From the NCBI RefSeq assembly GCF_014192215.1, contig NZ_JACHXP010000012.1, forward strand, positions 1-64,000: DNA of 64,000 bases, read 5' to 3'. Under the pieces are notes generated by a model that did not search any database, was not told the origin of the DNA, and saw only the letters and a program-made list of their open reading frames with translations. Origin of the DNA: Halomonas cerina. Lineage in GTDB: Bacteria; Pseudomonadota; Gammaproteobacteria; Pseudomonadales; Halomonadaceae. Shown here piece after piece: positions 42,711 to 53,085 of this stretch. A program made the translations under genes and the position numbers. Numbering within the stretch: position 1 is the first letter of the stretch; each line of letters opens with the position of its first letter.

Positions 42711-43036
42711 GTGGGATCCTCTCTGGATCGCGAGGCGATCCGCCGTTGTCGTTCCGTTGTCGTTGTTCTGGTGACGTCGGCCCGGTGACGTTGTCGTTGC
42801 GGGGGCTCGCCGACGTCGGGTCCTGGCTTCTGCGTCTCGGCCCAGAACTTCTAACCTTTACGTCAACGTAAACTAGAGGACGTGCGACGCCTAGGCAACC
42901 GCAGAAGCATCGAACTCGACCAATGGCGTAGGCCTCCAAGAGTTCTAATAGCTTGTAAACAAAAGCGCGACCCCCTGGACGGGGATCGCGCCGGTGCCGC
43001 GTGGCCGTTGATCCGGGCCGTCGAATGTCGGCTCCC
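42711..43036. other. Gap between sdaA and the liv-type operon
   Basis: No gene was found in these 326 bases. On the minus strand the first part (about 42740-42800) of the livG leader contains repeated AACGACAACGG units with some AACAAC. The far part holds the sdaA terminator (42954-42991). Between them a short AT-rich stretch (about 42850-42880) may be the livG promoter, but boxes were not assigned. Confidence 0.5.
42954..42991 (-). terminator. Terminator of sdaA
   Basis: Hairpin arms GCGCGACCCC and GGGGATCGCGC (42965-42991, minor mismatch) are followed on the minus strand by a T-rich stretch (complement of 42954-42964). It lies 46 bases after the sdaA stop. Confidence 0.7.
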
Positions 43037-44416
43037 TCAACACTCGATGGCGTTGACCGCCAGGCCGCCGCGGGAGGTTTCCTTGTATTTCTCCTGCATG
43101 TCGGCCCCGGTGTCACGCATGGTACGGATCACCTTGTCCAGGGAGATGAAGTGCTCGCCATCGCCGCGCAAGGCCATCTGGGCGGCGTTGATCGCCTTGA
43201 CCGAGGCGATGGCGTTGCGCTCGATGCAGGGCACCTGCACCAGTCCGCCGACCGGGTCACAGGTCAGCCCCAGGTTGTGCTCCAGGCCAATCTCGGCGGC
43301 GTTCTCGACCTGGCCGACGCTGCCGCCCATGATCTCGGCGAGGCCGGCGGCAGCCATGGCACAAGCCGAGCCCACCTCACCCTGGCAGCCGACCTCGGCG
43401 CCGGAGATGGAGGCGTTCTTCTTGCACAGGATGCCCACGGCGCCGGCGACCAGCAGGAAGTCGACCACGTCGCGCTCGCAGGCACCGGGCTGGAACTTCA
43501 TGTAGTAGCTGAGCACCGCCGGGATAATGCCCGCCGCGCCGTTGGTAGGCGCGGTGACCATGCGCCCGCCGGCGGCGTTCTCCTCGTTGACCGCCAGGGC
43601 GAAGACGTTGACCCAGTCCATCGCCGAGAAGGTCGAGGCGATCAGGCTGTGACTACCCTCCATGGCCACCAGGCGGCGATGCAGGGCGGCGGCACGTCGC
43701 TTGACGTTGAGTCCACCGGGCAGCACACCCTCGTGGGCGAAGCCAGTATCGATGCAGTCGCACATCGCCTGCCAGATCGTCCACAGGCCGTCGCGGATCT
43801 CCTGCTCGCTGCGCCAGGCCTTCTCGTTCTCCAGCATCAGCTCGCTGATACGCAGGTCGTGCATGCGGCACAGGGCCAGCAGCTCGCCGGCGGTATTGAA
43901 GTCATAAGGTAGCGGCGTGGTATCAGTATCCAGATCACCGGCCTGAGCCTGGGCCTCGTCGATGACGAAGCCGCCGCCTACCGAGTAGTAGGTATTGCGG
44001 TGCAACTCGTCGCCGTGGCCATGGGCGATCAGCCGCATGGCATTAGGATGGTGCGGCAGGCTCTCGTCGTTCCACTGCATGTCGCGCGTCCAGACAAAGG
44101 GAATCGCCATACGACCATCGAGCATCAGGGTCTGCGACTCGAGCAACTCCTCGAGGCATGGTCCGATGATCGCCGGGTCGATCCGATCCGGGCGTTCGCC
44201 CATCAGCCCCATGATCACCGCACGGTCGGTACCGTGCCCGACGCCGGTGGCCGAGAGCGAACCGTAGAGGCAGACCTCGATACGTGCTACTCGTGACAGG
44301 AGGTCGGCGGCACGCAGCTCTGCGAGGAAATCATAGGCGGCCCGCATCGGGCCCACGGTATGGGAACTGGACGGCCCTACACCGATCTTGAACAGGTCGA
44401 ACACACTAATGGACAT
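43037..44416 (-). CDS. sdaA: L-serine dehydratase, single-chain iron-sulfur type
   Basis: This 459-residue enzyme deaminates L-serine to pyruvate and ammonia. It is the single-chain form with the beta-like domain first ([25 protein letters not shown]) and the alpha domain later. Cysteines for the 4Fe-4S cluster are in [20 protein letters not shown] near residue 335 and [14 protein letters not shown] near 385, with SSSHTVGPM binding serine. In the context of sox/glyA it closes the path betaine to pyruvate. It is divergent from a LysR regulator and has its own terminator. A second SdaA elsewhere in the genome is possible. Confidence 0.95.
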   Translation of the reverse strand: MSISVFDLFKIGVGPSSSHTVGPMRAAYDFLAELRAADLLSRVARIEVCLYGSLSATGVGHGTDRAVIMGLMGERPDRIDPAIIGPCLEELLESQTLMLDGRMAIPFVWTRDMQWNDESLPHHPNAMRLIAHGHGDELHRNTYYSVGGGFVIDEAQAQAGDLDTDTTPLPYDFNTAGELLALCRMHDLRISELMLENEKAWRSEQEIRDGLWTIWQAMCDCIDTGFAHEGVLPGGLNVKRRAAALHRRLVAMEGSHSLIASTFSAMDWVNVFALAVNEENAAGGRMVTAPTNGAAGIIPAVLSYYMKFQPGACERDVVDFLLVAGAVGILCKKNASISGAEVGCQGEVGSACAMAAAGLAEIMGGSVGQVENAAEIGLEHNLGLTCDPVGGLVQVPCIERNAIASVKAINAAQMALRGDGEHFISLDKVIRTMRDTGADMQEKYKETSRGGLAVNAIEC

Positions 44417-44610
44417 CGGGTTTGCTCCGGGGCGACATCGCGCGTCGCCATTACGACCATTCGAGCACGGACAGATGAGCCAAATTAAAGCGTTCTGTGA
44501 TCCTGCCGTGCGCCACAGGGTGCCTTATCCAGGCATTGACGGTATCCTCGTCCTATGGCCCACTCGCTGCAATCGATAATATCTGTTCCTGGCTTTAGCA
44601 GAGCTTAACC
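44417..44610. promoter_or_regulatory. Divergent sdaA / LysR control region
   Basis: This 194-base gap separates sdaA from a LysR gene transcribed the other way. A relatively AT-rich section (about 44470-44600) should hold both promoters and the LysR operator. No specific boxes were identified. Confidence 0.45.
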
Positions 44611-45564
44611 ATGAGCCGCCTTCTCAATGCCCAGACCCATGCCTGGCTGAAGGTCTTCGCCATCAGCGCCCGGCACCTTTCCTTCACCCGAGCGGCAGAG
44701 GAGTTGCACGTGACCACGGGGGCGGTCAGCCAGCAGATCAAGCAACTGGAGACGCGCCTGGGTTTCAAGCTGTTCCGTCGGCTGCCGCGGCGCCTGGCCC
44801 TCACCGAGGAGGGGCGCCGACTGGCCGGGGTGGTGGACGAGGCCTATCAGGCCGTCGGCCTGGAAGTGAAACGGCTGCGCAGCGGGGTGATGAGCGGCGT
44901 CATCCGGGTGCGTTCGGTGCCCTCCTTCCTGCACAAGTGGCTGATGCCACGCCTGCCAAGGCTGCAGGCCCGCTTCCCCGACATCGAGTTGCACGTGCGC
45001 GCCGAGGACAGCAGCCTCTCGCTGCGCGAGGGCGACTTCGATCTGGCGCTGGATCTCAACGATGGCCAAGTACCGGGCCTTTCCATCACCCCGCTGATGA
45101 CCGAGCGAATCTTTCCGGTCTGCGCCCCGTCCCTGCTGCGGGGCCGCCCTCCCCTACGCCATCCTGCCGACCTGGCCTGGTATCCGCTGCTGCATGACGT
45201 CACCGCCTGGCGCGGCAGCCACGATTACGGGGAGTGGGAGCACTACCTGGCCACGATCGACGCCCCCGCGCTGAACGTTCGCCGTGGCTACACCTTCAAT
45301 CGCAACCACCTGACCATGGAGGCCGCCATCGCCGGCATGGGAGTGGCCATCGCGCGCCAGACCCTGATCACCGACGAGTTGGAGCGCCGCGCTCTGATCG
45401 CCCCCTTCCCTCAGCGGGTCGAGACGGAGATGGCGTACGGCATCGTGCATGCCGCCGGCGCCCTGGACGACCGTCGAGTGGCGGCGGTCCACGACTGGAT
45501 TGTCGAGGAGGCCCGGCGCAGCGCGGGCGATCAGGAAGGCCAGAATCATTCCCCGCGCACATGA
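44611..45564 (+). CDS. LysR-family regulator, GcvA-like, divergent from sdaA
   Basis: This 317-residue LysR protein has an N-terminal winged helix (HAWLKVFAISARHLSFTRAA then VTTGAVSQQIKQLETRLG, residues 10-52) and the effector domain style of GcvA/AmpR (LFRRLPRRLALTEEG near 54, AEDSSLSLREGDFDLAL near 135, FNRNHLTMEAAIAGMGVAIAR near 230). GcvA proteins often respond to glycine or related amino acids, so sensing of serine or glycine and control of sdaA is a reasonable inference. The ATG at 44611 has only a weak GAG site. A C-terminal tail of about 15 polar residues follows the domain. Confidence 0.9.
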   Translation: MSRLLNAQTHAWLKVFAISARHLSFTRAAEELHVTTGAVSQQIKQLETRLGFKLFRRLPRRLALTEEGRRLAGVVDEAYQAVGLEVKRLRSGVMSGVIRVRSVPSFLHKWLMPRLPRLQARFPDIELHVRAEDSSLSLREGDFDLALDLNDGQVPGLSITPLMTERIFPVCAPSLLRGRPPLRHPADLAWYPLLHDVTAWRGSHDYGEWEHYLATIDAPALNVRRGYTFNRNHLTMEAAIAGMGVAIARQTLITDELERRALIAPFPQRVETEMAYGIVHAAGALDDRRVAAVHDWIVEEARRSAGDQEGQNHSPRT

Positions 45565-45587
45565 CGACGCCCGCCGGCGGGCGTCGT
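45564..45587. terminator. 24-bp perfect palindrome between LysR gene and rpoD
   Basis: A perfect 24-base inverted repeat (centre CCGCCGGCGG) begins at the end of the LysR stop codon and lies between convergent genes. It has no T-run, so termination strength is uncertain; it may act on both strands. Confidence 0.6.
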
Positions 45588-45618
45588 GGTCACGCGCTTC
45601 GAGGGACTCGTCGAGCGG

Positions 45619-47460
<1,842 letters not shown>

Positions 47461-47703
47461 AGAAACCCTATCTCGACGAAGAAGAATGAAGCACCTGAAG
47501 CACTGAAGCGGAGAGAAAACTCGATAAGCCGAACAGTATAGCGGGTCAGACCGCCTTTTTGCCAGTTCGATGTATTTGCGCGGTCAGTCAGGTGTGTTAG
47601 GTTGTCAGGTTGCGTCCCGTTCAGGTGACGCCGATATATATGGTGATGGTAGGAGAAATTTCAACCCGGCCGCCAATTTCCTGCGCCATGGGGGTCGCGT
47701 GAC
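47461..47703 (-). promoter_or_regulatory. rpoD leader region
   Basis: No gene was found in these 243 bases between dnaG and rpoD. The region is AT-richer than its surroundings (about 47530-47680) and is the expected place for rpoD-proximal promoters, including a heat-shock one in other gammaproteobacteria. Specific boxes were not assigned. Confidence 0.4.
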
Positions 47704-49518
47704 TCACTTCCCCACCTCGGCCAGCAAGGCCATCAGTTGCCGACGCTCCTCGCTCGTCAACCGCTCACCCCCGGCCTGCTTGGCCAGCAGGGCATCGATC
47801 TCCTCCTGGCGACTCGGCTGCTGCCGATGCCGCTGAAAGTACGCCACCCAGTTATCCAACTCGGCACCACGCAAGCCCCTGGGCACCAGCGGCTCTCGCC
47901 GGGCTAACACCGCCAGCCGCTCCCCCTCCGGCGTGCCGTGGAAATGTGCCAGCAGCACCTGGGCGCTGCGGTAGCCCCCTGCCTTCAGCAGCCGTACTAC
48001 TTCGCGGCACAGGCGACCGTCCGGATCCTCCGGGTCACACCAGTCGTCGCGCTCGGGCAGGCGCGCGACCAGCGCCGGCTCGTGCACCAGCAGTTGCAGG
48101 GCGCGAGCCATCAGCCCGAGCGTCGCGCCATCGGCCTTGCGGCCCGACGGCGCCGCGACGGGTGTTTCGGGCGCCATCGTCGGAGCCTTGGACACCTCCG
48201 TCGCGGTGCCACTCTTCTTGGCCATCAAGGCCGCGAAGCTTGACTGATCGACGCCGGTGCGACGCGAGAGTTCCGTCAACAGCAGCGACTTCAGCACGCC
48301 TTCTGGCAGTCGGCCGATCGCTGCTAGCACCTGGCTGGCATAGCGCTCGCGCTCCTCGATACGCTCGAGATCGCGCCCTTGGGCCGCCTGCTCGAAGAGG
48401 AACTCCGACAGCGGACTGGCACAGGTAATGCGATCCTGGAAGGCCTCGGGCCCCTCACGCCGCACCAGGCTGTCCGGATCCTCGCCCTCGGGCAGGAACA
48501 GGAAGCGCGCCTGGCGGCCGTCGATCATCAGCGGCAGCACCGTCTGCAGGGCCCGGGTGGCGGCCTGGCGCCCAGCCCGGTCGCCGTCGAAACAGAACAC
48601 TACCTCGCCGACCAGGCGGAACAGCCGAGAGAGATGCTCCTCGCTGGTGGAGGTGCCAAGCGTGGCCACCGCGTTGCGGATGCCGAACTGCGCCAGCGCC
48701 ACCACGTCCATGTAGCCCTCGACGATCACCACCCGCTCCAGGCGCACCTCGGCCTGGCGGGCCTCGTACAGGCCGTAGAGCTCGCGCCCCTTGTGGAAGA
48801 CCGGTGTCTCGGGGGAATTGAGGTACTTAGGCTTGGCATCGCCCAGCACCCGACCCCCGAAGGCGATGGTGCGTCCGCGCGGGTCCCGGATCGGGAACAT
48901 CACCCGGTCGCGGAAACGATCATAGGTGCGCCCGCTCTCCTCACGCTGCACCAACAGACCGTACTCGACTTGCACCGCCTCACCGATGCCACGCTCAACA
49001 AGGTGATGCCTGAGCGCCTCCCAGTCGGCAGGGGCATAGCCGATGCCGTAGTCGCGCACCACTTCCGGCGACAGTCCCCGCCGCTCCAGGTAGTCGCGGG
49101 CGCCCTGCCCTTCGGGCATCTTCAACCGCTCACGGAAAAAGGCGGCCGCCAGTTCCAGCAGGTTGACGCCTTCCTTGCGCTTCTTCTCTCGCGCCAGGGC
49201 CCGGGGGTCATCGTCGCCCTCCCGAGGCACTTCCATGCCTAGCCGCGCCGCCAACTGCTCCACCGCCTCGGGAAAGCGCAGCTTGTCGTACTCCATCAAG
49301 AAGCGCAGGGCATTGCCATGGGCGCCACAGCCGAAGCAGTGATAGAACTGCTTGTCGGCACTGACCGTGAATGATGGGCTCTTTTCCTGGTGGAAGGGGC
49401 AGAGCCCCGAATGGTTACGCCCAGCCTTTTTCAGCTTGACACGCTCGCCCACCACCTCGACCACGTCGATGCGGGCCAGCAGATCATCGATGAAGCGTTG
49501 CGGTATCTGCCCAGCCAT
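47704..49518 (-). CDS. dnaG: DNA primase
   Basis: This 604-residue primase makes RNA primers at the replication fork. The N-terminal CHC2 zinc finger (LCPFHQEKSPSFTVSADK then YHCFGCGAHG, residues 39-66), the TOPRIM domain (VVIVEGYMDVVALAQFGI near 262 with the DGDRAGRQAA acidic motif near 310) and the C-terminal DnaB-interaction region are present. It lies between rpsU and rpoD. An in-frame insertion of Lys/Thr/Pro-rich residues (about 420-460) forms the linker. The ATG at 49518 follows a weak ribosome site, in line with low DnaG expression in other bacteria. Confidence 0.97.
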   Translation of the reverse strand: MAGQIPQRFIDDLLARIDVVEVVGERVKLKKAGRNHSGLCPFHQEKSPSFTVSADKQFYHCFGCGAHGNALRFLMEYDKLRFPEAVEQLAARLGMEVPREGDDDPRALAREKKRKEGVNLLELAAAFFRERLKMPEGQGARDYLERRGLSPEVVRDYGIGYAPADWEALRHHLVERGIGEAVQVEYGLLVQREESGRTYDRFRDRVMFPIRDPRGRTIAFGGRVLGDAKPKYLNSPETPVFHKGRELYGLYEARQAEVRLERVVIVEGYMDVVALAQFGIRNAVATLGTSTSEEHLSRLFRLVGEVVFCFDGDRAGRQAATRALQTVLPLMIDGRQARFLFLPEGEDPDSLVRREGPEAFQDRITCASPLSEFLFEQAAQGRDLERIEERERYASQVLAAIGRLPEGVLKSLLLTELSRRTGVDQSSFAALMAKKSGTATEVSKAPTMAPETPVAAPSGRKADGATLGLMARALQLLVHEPALVARLPERDDWCDPEDPDGRLCREVVRLLKAGGYRSAQVLLAHFHGTPEGERLAVLARREPLVPRGLRGAELDNWVAYFQRHRQQPSRQEEIDALLAKQAGGERLTSEERRQLMALLAEVGK

Positions 49519-49560
49519 TCAGGCCACCCATGCCAGCGAGGAGCAGGAGGAGGAGAACGC

Positions 49561-49592
49561 AAAAACAAGCGGCCACCCCATGGCGGCCGCTT
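49561..49592 (-). terminator. Internal terminator between rpsU and dnaG
   Basis: Arms AAGCGGCC and GGCCGCTT (49567-49592) are followed on the minus strand by T residues (49561-49565). An internal terminator at this point is known from the E. coli rpsU-dnaG-rpoD operon, where it lowers DnaG output relative to S21. Confidence 0.8.
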
Positions 49593-49642
49593 GGCGTCCC
49601 TTCCGAGCCGGCCCGCTCGACGCCGGCCGACTCACGTACGGA

Positions 49643-49858
49643 TCAATAGAGCCGTTCGAAACGCTTGCGCTCGCGCTGCAGCTTCTTCGCGTGACGCTTG
49701 ACGGCAGCGGCCGCCTTGCGCTTGCGCTCGGCGGTCGGCTTCTCGTACTGCTCGCGACGGCGAACCTCCGAGAGGACACCGGCCTTTTCACAGGAACGCT
49801 TGAAGCGACGCAGCGCGACGTCGAACGGCTCGTTATCACGTACTTTGACAGAAGGCAT
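49643..49858 (-). CDS. rpsU: 30S ribosomal protein S21
   Basis: This 71-residue basic protein is ribosomal protein S21 ([20 protein letters not shown] start, [20 protein letters not shown] then a Lys/Arg-rich tail ending FERLY). It binds the 3' region of 16S rRNA and helps initiation. ATG 49858 with GGTGAG upstream was chosen; a longer frame was rejected because the family starts MPxVKVR. It is the first gene of the cluster with dnaG and rpoD and is separated from dnaG by an intrinsic terminator. Confidence 0.97.
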   Translation of the reverse strand: MPSVKVRDNEPFDVALRRFKRSCEKAGVLSEVRRREQYEKPTAERKRKAAAAVKRHAKKLQRERKRFERLY

Positions 49859-50308
49859 TAAGCACTCACCTACCTTGGGTAACTTGAGTTCGGTTTGAAC
49901 GTACACCCTTTAGGGGTCGCCTCCACGACAATCATCCGGCATCGCCAGGCGACCCGGAAACGCAGCGTGAAGACGGAAAACCAGCCCGGGTGCACGACCC
50001 AGTCTTACAGCGCACAGTATTCTAGACGGCGAGTGGGTGCCATGCAAACCTGTTTTGCCCCAGGGCTATCGCAGTTGGATCTGACGAGGGGCGCCGGGGA
50101 CAGGTCGTAGAGGGGGGCCTACGCCAGGGACGGCGTCGGTAGCGCCCAGGGAGAGGTTCACAGCGCCCCCTCGCAGACCTGTCGACGGATCAGCCCCGAG
50201 CGATACCGCTATCTGCGATAGCCCTGCGTTTTGCCCACCGTGCCCTGCGCGAGCGCGGCAAAAGGGATAGAATAGGGCGCTTTCCCTTCGCCTCACCGAG
50301 CCATGACC
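49859..50308. other. Gap between rpsU and tsaD, containing a MITE-like element
   Basis: No gene was found in these 450 bases. The rpsU promoter should lie at about 49870-50040. The part 50052-50236 is an element with inverted ends and direct-repeat flanks (separate entry). A short tsaD leader remains at 50240-50308. Confidence 0.6.
50052..50236 (-). mobile_element. MITE-like non-coding element
   Basis: CAGGGCTATCGCAG at 50061-50074 and its exact complement CTGCGATAGCCCTG at 50213-50226 form 14-base terminal inverted repeats. Outside them GTTTTGCCC occurs directly repeated at 50052-50060 and 50228-50236, like a target-site duplication. No coding capacity is visible. The interior (50088-50197) matches, in opposite orientation, the repeat at 56684-56792. 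Confidence 0.6.
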
Positions 50309-51337
50309 ATGCGTGTACTGGGCATCGAGACCTCCTGCGACGAGACCGGCGTCGCCCTCTACGACACCGAGCGTGGCCTCGCGGCCGACGCCCTCTACAG
50401 CCAGGTCGCCATGCACGCCGAGTACGGCGGCGTGGTGCCGGAGCTGGCCTCCCGCGACCATACCCGCCGCCTACTACCGCTCATCCAGCAGGTCCTCGAC
50501 GAGGCCGGAGTCGCACGCGGCGAGCTCGATGCCATCGCCTACACCGCCGGCCCTGGCCTGGTCGGCGCGCTGATGGTCGGCGCCAGCACCGCCCACGGCA
50601 TGGCCCGGGCGCTGGACATCCCGGTGCTCGGGGTCCATCACATGGAGGGGCACCTGCTGGCCCCGATGCTGGAAAACGCCCCCCCCGGCTTTCCCTTCGT
50701 GGCCCTGCTGGTCTCCGGCGGCCATACCCAGTTGGTGGAGGTGCACGGCCTTGGCCGGTACACCCTGCTCGGGGAGTCGGTGGACGACGCCGCCGGCGAG
50801 GCCTTCGACAAGGCGGCCAAGATGCTGGGGCTTGACTACCCGGGTGGCCCGCATGTCGCAAGGCTCGCCGAGGCAGGAGACCCCGGCCGCTTCCGTTTTC
50901 CCCGGCCAATGACCGACCGCCCGGGACTCGACTTCAGCTTCTCGGGACTCAAGACACATACCCTGACCACCCTTCGCCAGTTGGAGGCCGAAGGGGCGCT
51001 GGACGGGGCGGCCCAGGCCGACGTGGCCCGAGCCTTCGAGGACGCGGTGGTGGACACCCTGGTGATCAAGTGCCGCCGGGCCCTCGACCAGACCGGCCTC
51101 AAGCGGCTGGTAGTAGCCGGCGGGGTGAGTGCCAACATCCGGCTGCGCGAAGGCCTGGCGCACGAGTGTGCCAAGCGCCATGCCCGAGCCTACTATCCTC
51201 GCGGACGCTTCTGTACCGATAACGGGGCGATGATTGCCTATGTGGGGGCCCGGCGCCTGCAGGCCGGCGAACACGACGAGACCGGGATCATGAAGGCCGT
51301 ACCGCGCTGGCCGATGGAAACCCTCAGCGTGCCGTAA
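50309..51337 (+). CDS. tsaD: tRNA threonylcarbamoyladenosine synthase TsaD
   Basis: This 342-residue ASKHA-fold enzyme transfers the threonylcarbamoyl group to A37 of ANN-decoding tRNAs with TsaB and TsaE. The start [20 protein letters not shown], metal ligands in [11 protein letters not shown] near residue 110, and [13 protein letters not shown] near 132 are diagnostic. ATG 50309 was chosen over 50303 because the GAG site at 50298-50300 is eight bases from it and because family members start MRVLGIETS. It is divergent from rpsU, the usual gammaproteobacterial layout. A heptanucleotide array lies directly after its stop. Confidence 0.97.
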   Translation: MRVLGIETSCDETGVALYDTERGLAADALYSQVAMHAEYGGVVPELASRDHTRRLLPLIQQVLDEAGVARGELDAIAYTAGPGLVGALMVGASTAHGMARALDIPVLGVHHMEGHLLAPMLENAPPGFPFVALLVSGGHTQLVEVHGLGRYTLLGESVDDAAGEAFDKAAKMLGLDYPGGPHVARLAEAGDPGRFRFPRPMTDRPGLDFSFSGLKTHTLTTLRQLEAEGALDGAAQADVARAFEDAVVDTLVIKCRRALDQTGLKRLVVAGGVSANIRLREGLAHECAKRHARAYYPRGRFCTDNGAMIAYVGARRLQAGEHDETGIMKAVPRWPMETLSVP

Positions 51338-51344
51338 GCGCTAA

Positions 51345-51444
51345 GCCGCGAGCCGCGAGCCGCGAGCCGCGAGCCGAAGGATAGCACTCGTAGCCCGTAG
51401 CCCGTAGCCCGTAGCCCGTAGCCCGTAGCCCGTAGCCCGTAGCC
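51345..51444. repeat. Double heptanucleotide array between tsaD and plsY
   Basis: Four copies of GCCGCGA (51345-51372) and eight copies of CGTAGCC (51389-51444) are separated by a 16-base spacer. Read on the minus strand the order is the GGCTACG array first, then the CGGC-type array, the same layout as at 28723 and 31507. It lies between convergent genes. Confidence 0.9.
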
Positions 51445-51450
51445 CAAAGC

Positions 51451-52035
51451 TTAGAGGGGCGGCTCGTCGCCCCGCCCCAGGCGACGGAGGTTGAGCACAT
51501 GGCGCGTCAGCACCAGCAGGGTAAAGACGATCACTACCCCGACGAAGTCGGGAGCCAGCCAGATGCTGGCCAGCGGGGCCACGGCGGCACTGACCAGCGA
51601 CGCGATCGCCGCCGTGCGCACCCGCCAGGCCAGCAGCGCCCACAGCCCGGCACACATCAGGGCCACGCCGGGGGTCAGGACCAGCATCACGCCGAAGGCA
51701 CTGGCCACCCCCTTGCCGCCGCGGAAACGATGCCAAGCCGGATAGCTGTGGCCGAGCAGTACCCCCAGCCCGACCAGCCCCAGCCCCCAAGGCGGCAGTT
51801 CCAGGGCCCTGGCCCACCACAGCACCGGCATGCCCTTGGTAGCATCCACCAGCAGGGTGGCCAGGGCCAGTCGCCGGCCATGCAGGCGCAGCACATTGGA
51901 GAACCCTGGATTGCCGGAACCGGCCAGGCGCGGATCACGGACGCCGACCAGGCGACACACCGTCAGGGCGCCGAGCCAGCTGCCGCTGAGGTAGCCCAGC
52001 GCCATCAGCGTGAGGATCGATTCGAGCACGGCCAC
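51451..52035 (-). CDS. plsY: Glycerol-3-phosphate acyltransferase PlsY
   Basis: This 194-residue inner-membrane enzyme transfers acyl groups from acyl-phosphate to glycerol-3-phosphate. It has about five hydrophobic segments and the conserved loops GSGNPGFSNVLR near residue 40, KG region DATKGMPV near 64 and the HSYPAWHRFRGGKGVA loop near 96. The first loop reads GFSN where most family members have GATN. The start is a GTG at 52035, with a second GTG at 52029 better spaced (eight bases) from AGAGG. It is divergent from folB and convergent with tsaD. Confidence 0.93.
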   Translation of the reverse strand: MAVLESILTLMALGYLSGSWLGALTVCRLVGVRDPRLAGSGNPGFSNVLRLHGRRLALATLLVDATKGMPVLWWARALELPPWGLGLVGLGVLLGHSYPAWHRFRGGKGVASAFGVMLVLTPGVALMCAGLWALLAWRVRTAAIASLVSAAVAPLASIWLAPDFVGVVIVFTLLVLTRHVLNLRRLGRGDEPPL

Positions 52036-52198
52036 CGCCTCTGATCAATGAGTGCCTCGATTCTGCCAGCCCCACCCGCGTGGCGACAGGCACCCCGGGT
52101 CGTACGTGGGCGCACCTGTCCTCCACCGGGCCGGTGGCGTACAATCTCCCGCCAGAGCGGGTAGACCGCGTCGTCCAACGCCTAGAGGGAGCCCCTCG

Positions 52199-52564
52199 AT
52201 GGATCTCGTGCTGATCGAAGCGCTGAAGGTGGACACCGTGATCGGCGTCTACGACTGGGAGCGCACCCTCACCCAGACCCTGGAGCTGGACCTCGAACTC
52301 GCCACCGACATCCGCCCCGCCGCCGCCGCGGACGACCTCGCCCGGACCCTGGACTACGCGGCGATCAGCGAGCGGATTGCCGCCTTCGGCGCGACGAGCG
52401 CGTTCGCCCTGGTGGAGACCTTCGCCGAGCGCCTGGCCGCCCTACTGCAGCAGGAGTTCGGCATCCCCTGGCTGCGCCTGACCCTGCGCAAGCCCGGTGC
52501 CGTGTCGGCCGCGCGTGCCGTGGGCGTGAGCATCACGCGGGGCATATGGCACGAGGCGAACTGA
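52199..52564 (+). CDS. folB: Dihydroneopterin aldolase
   Basis: This 121-residue folate-pathway enzyme converts dihydroneopterin to 6-hydroxymethyl-dihydropterin plus glycolaldehyde, and may epimerise the substrate. The catalytic glutamate is in VIGVYDWER near residue 21 and the lysine in LTLRKPGAVSAA near 98. ATG 52199 with GAGGGAG upstream was chosen; the open frame extends further but without a ribosome site. Its stop overlaps the folK start as TGATG. It is divergent from plsY. Confidence 0.95.
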   Translation: MDLVLIEALKVDTVIGVYDWERTLTQTLELDLELATDIRPAAAADDLARTLDYAAISERIAAFGATSAFALVETFAERLAALLQQEFGIPWLRLTLRKPGAVSAARAVGVSITRGIWHEAN

Positions 52565-53085
52565 TGGCCACGGTCAGCGTCAGCATCGGCAGCAACATCG
52601 AACGCGACCGTCACGTGCACCGCGGCCTCGACGCCCTGGCCGAGACCTTCGGTCGCCTGGCGATTTCCCGCGTCTACGAGAGCGAACCGGTGGGCTTCCG
52701 AGACGGTCGCAACTTCTACAACCTGGTCGTGGTGTTCGAGAGCGACTGGCGGGTGGGCGAGCTACAGGCCTGGTGCAAGCGGCTCGAGTTCGCCAATGGC
52801 CGCCGCCAGGACAGCCGCAAGTACAGCCCCCGTACCCTGGACCTCGACCTGCTGACCGTAGGCTCGCTGACCGGGAAGCATGACGGTGTCAGCCTGCCGC
52901 GGGACGAGATCCTGCACCACGCCTTCGTCTTGCAACCGCTGGTCGAGCTGCTCCCCGACACCCCGCATCCGCTGACCGGTCGCCCCTATCGTGACCACTG
53001 GGCCGAGTTCGATACCGCCGGGCAGCGCCTGTGGCCGATCGGCTTCGTGTGGCAAGGGCGCACGATCTCCCGGAGCGCCAACTAG
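52564..53085 (+). CDS. folK: 2-amino-4-hydroxy-6-hydroxymethyldihydropteridine pyrophosphokinase
   Basis: This 173-residue enzyme transfers pyrophosphate from ATP to 6-hydroxymethyl-dihydropterin, the step after FolB. Visible are [20 protein letters not shown] near residue 5, YESEPVGF near 39 and the signature PRTLDLDLL near 92 that binds magnesium. The ATG overlaps the folB stop by one base (TGATG), so the two are coupled. A short non-canonical segment (GSLTGKHDG, residues about 100-108) lies after the signature. Its stop overlaps the convergent cca stop by four bases (CTAG). Confidence 0.95.
   Translation: MATVSVSIGSNIERDRHVHRGLDALAETFGRLAISRVYESEPVGFRDGRNFYNLVVVFESDWRVGELQAWCKRLEFANGRRQDSRKYSPRTLDLDLLTVGSLTGKHDGVSLPRDEILHHAFVLQPLVELLPDTPHPLTGRPYRDHWAEFDTAGQRLWPIGFVWQGRTISRSAN

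Noticed and set aside
47461-47703. tRNA or small RNA gene near rpoD
   Set aside because: No cloverleaf, T-loop motif or terminator was found in this gap or in the other gaps of the window.
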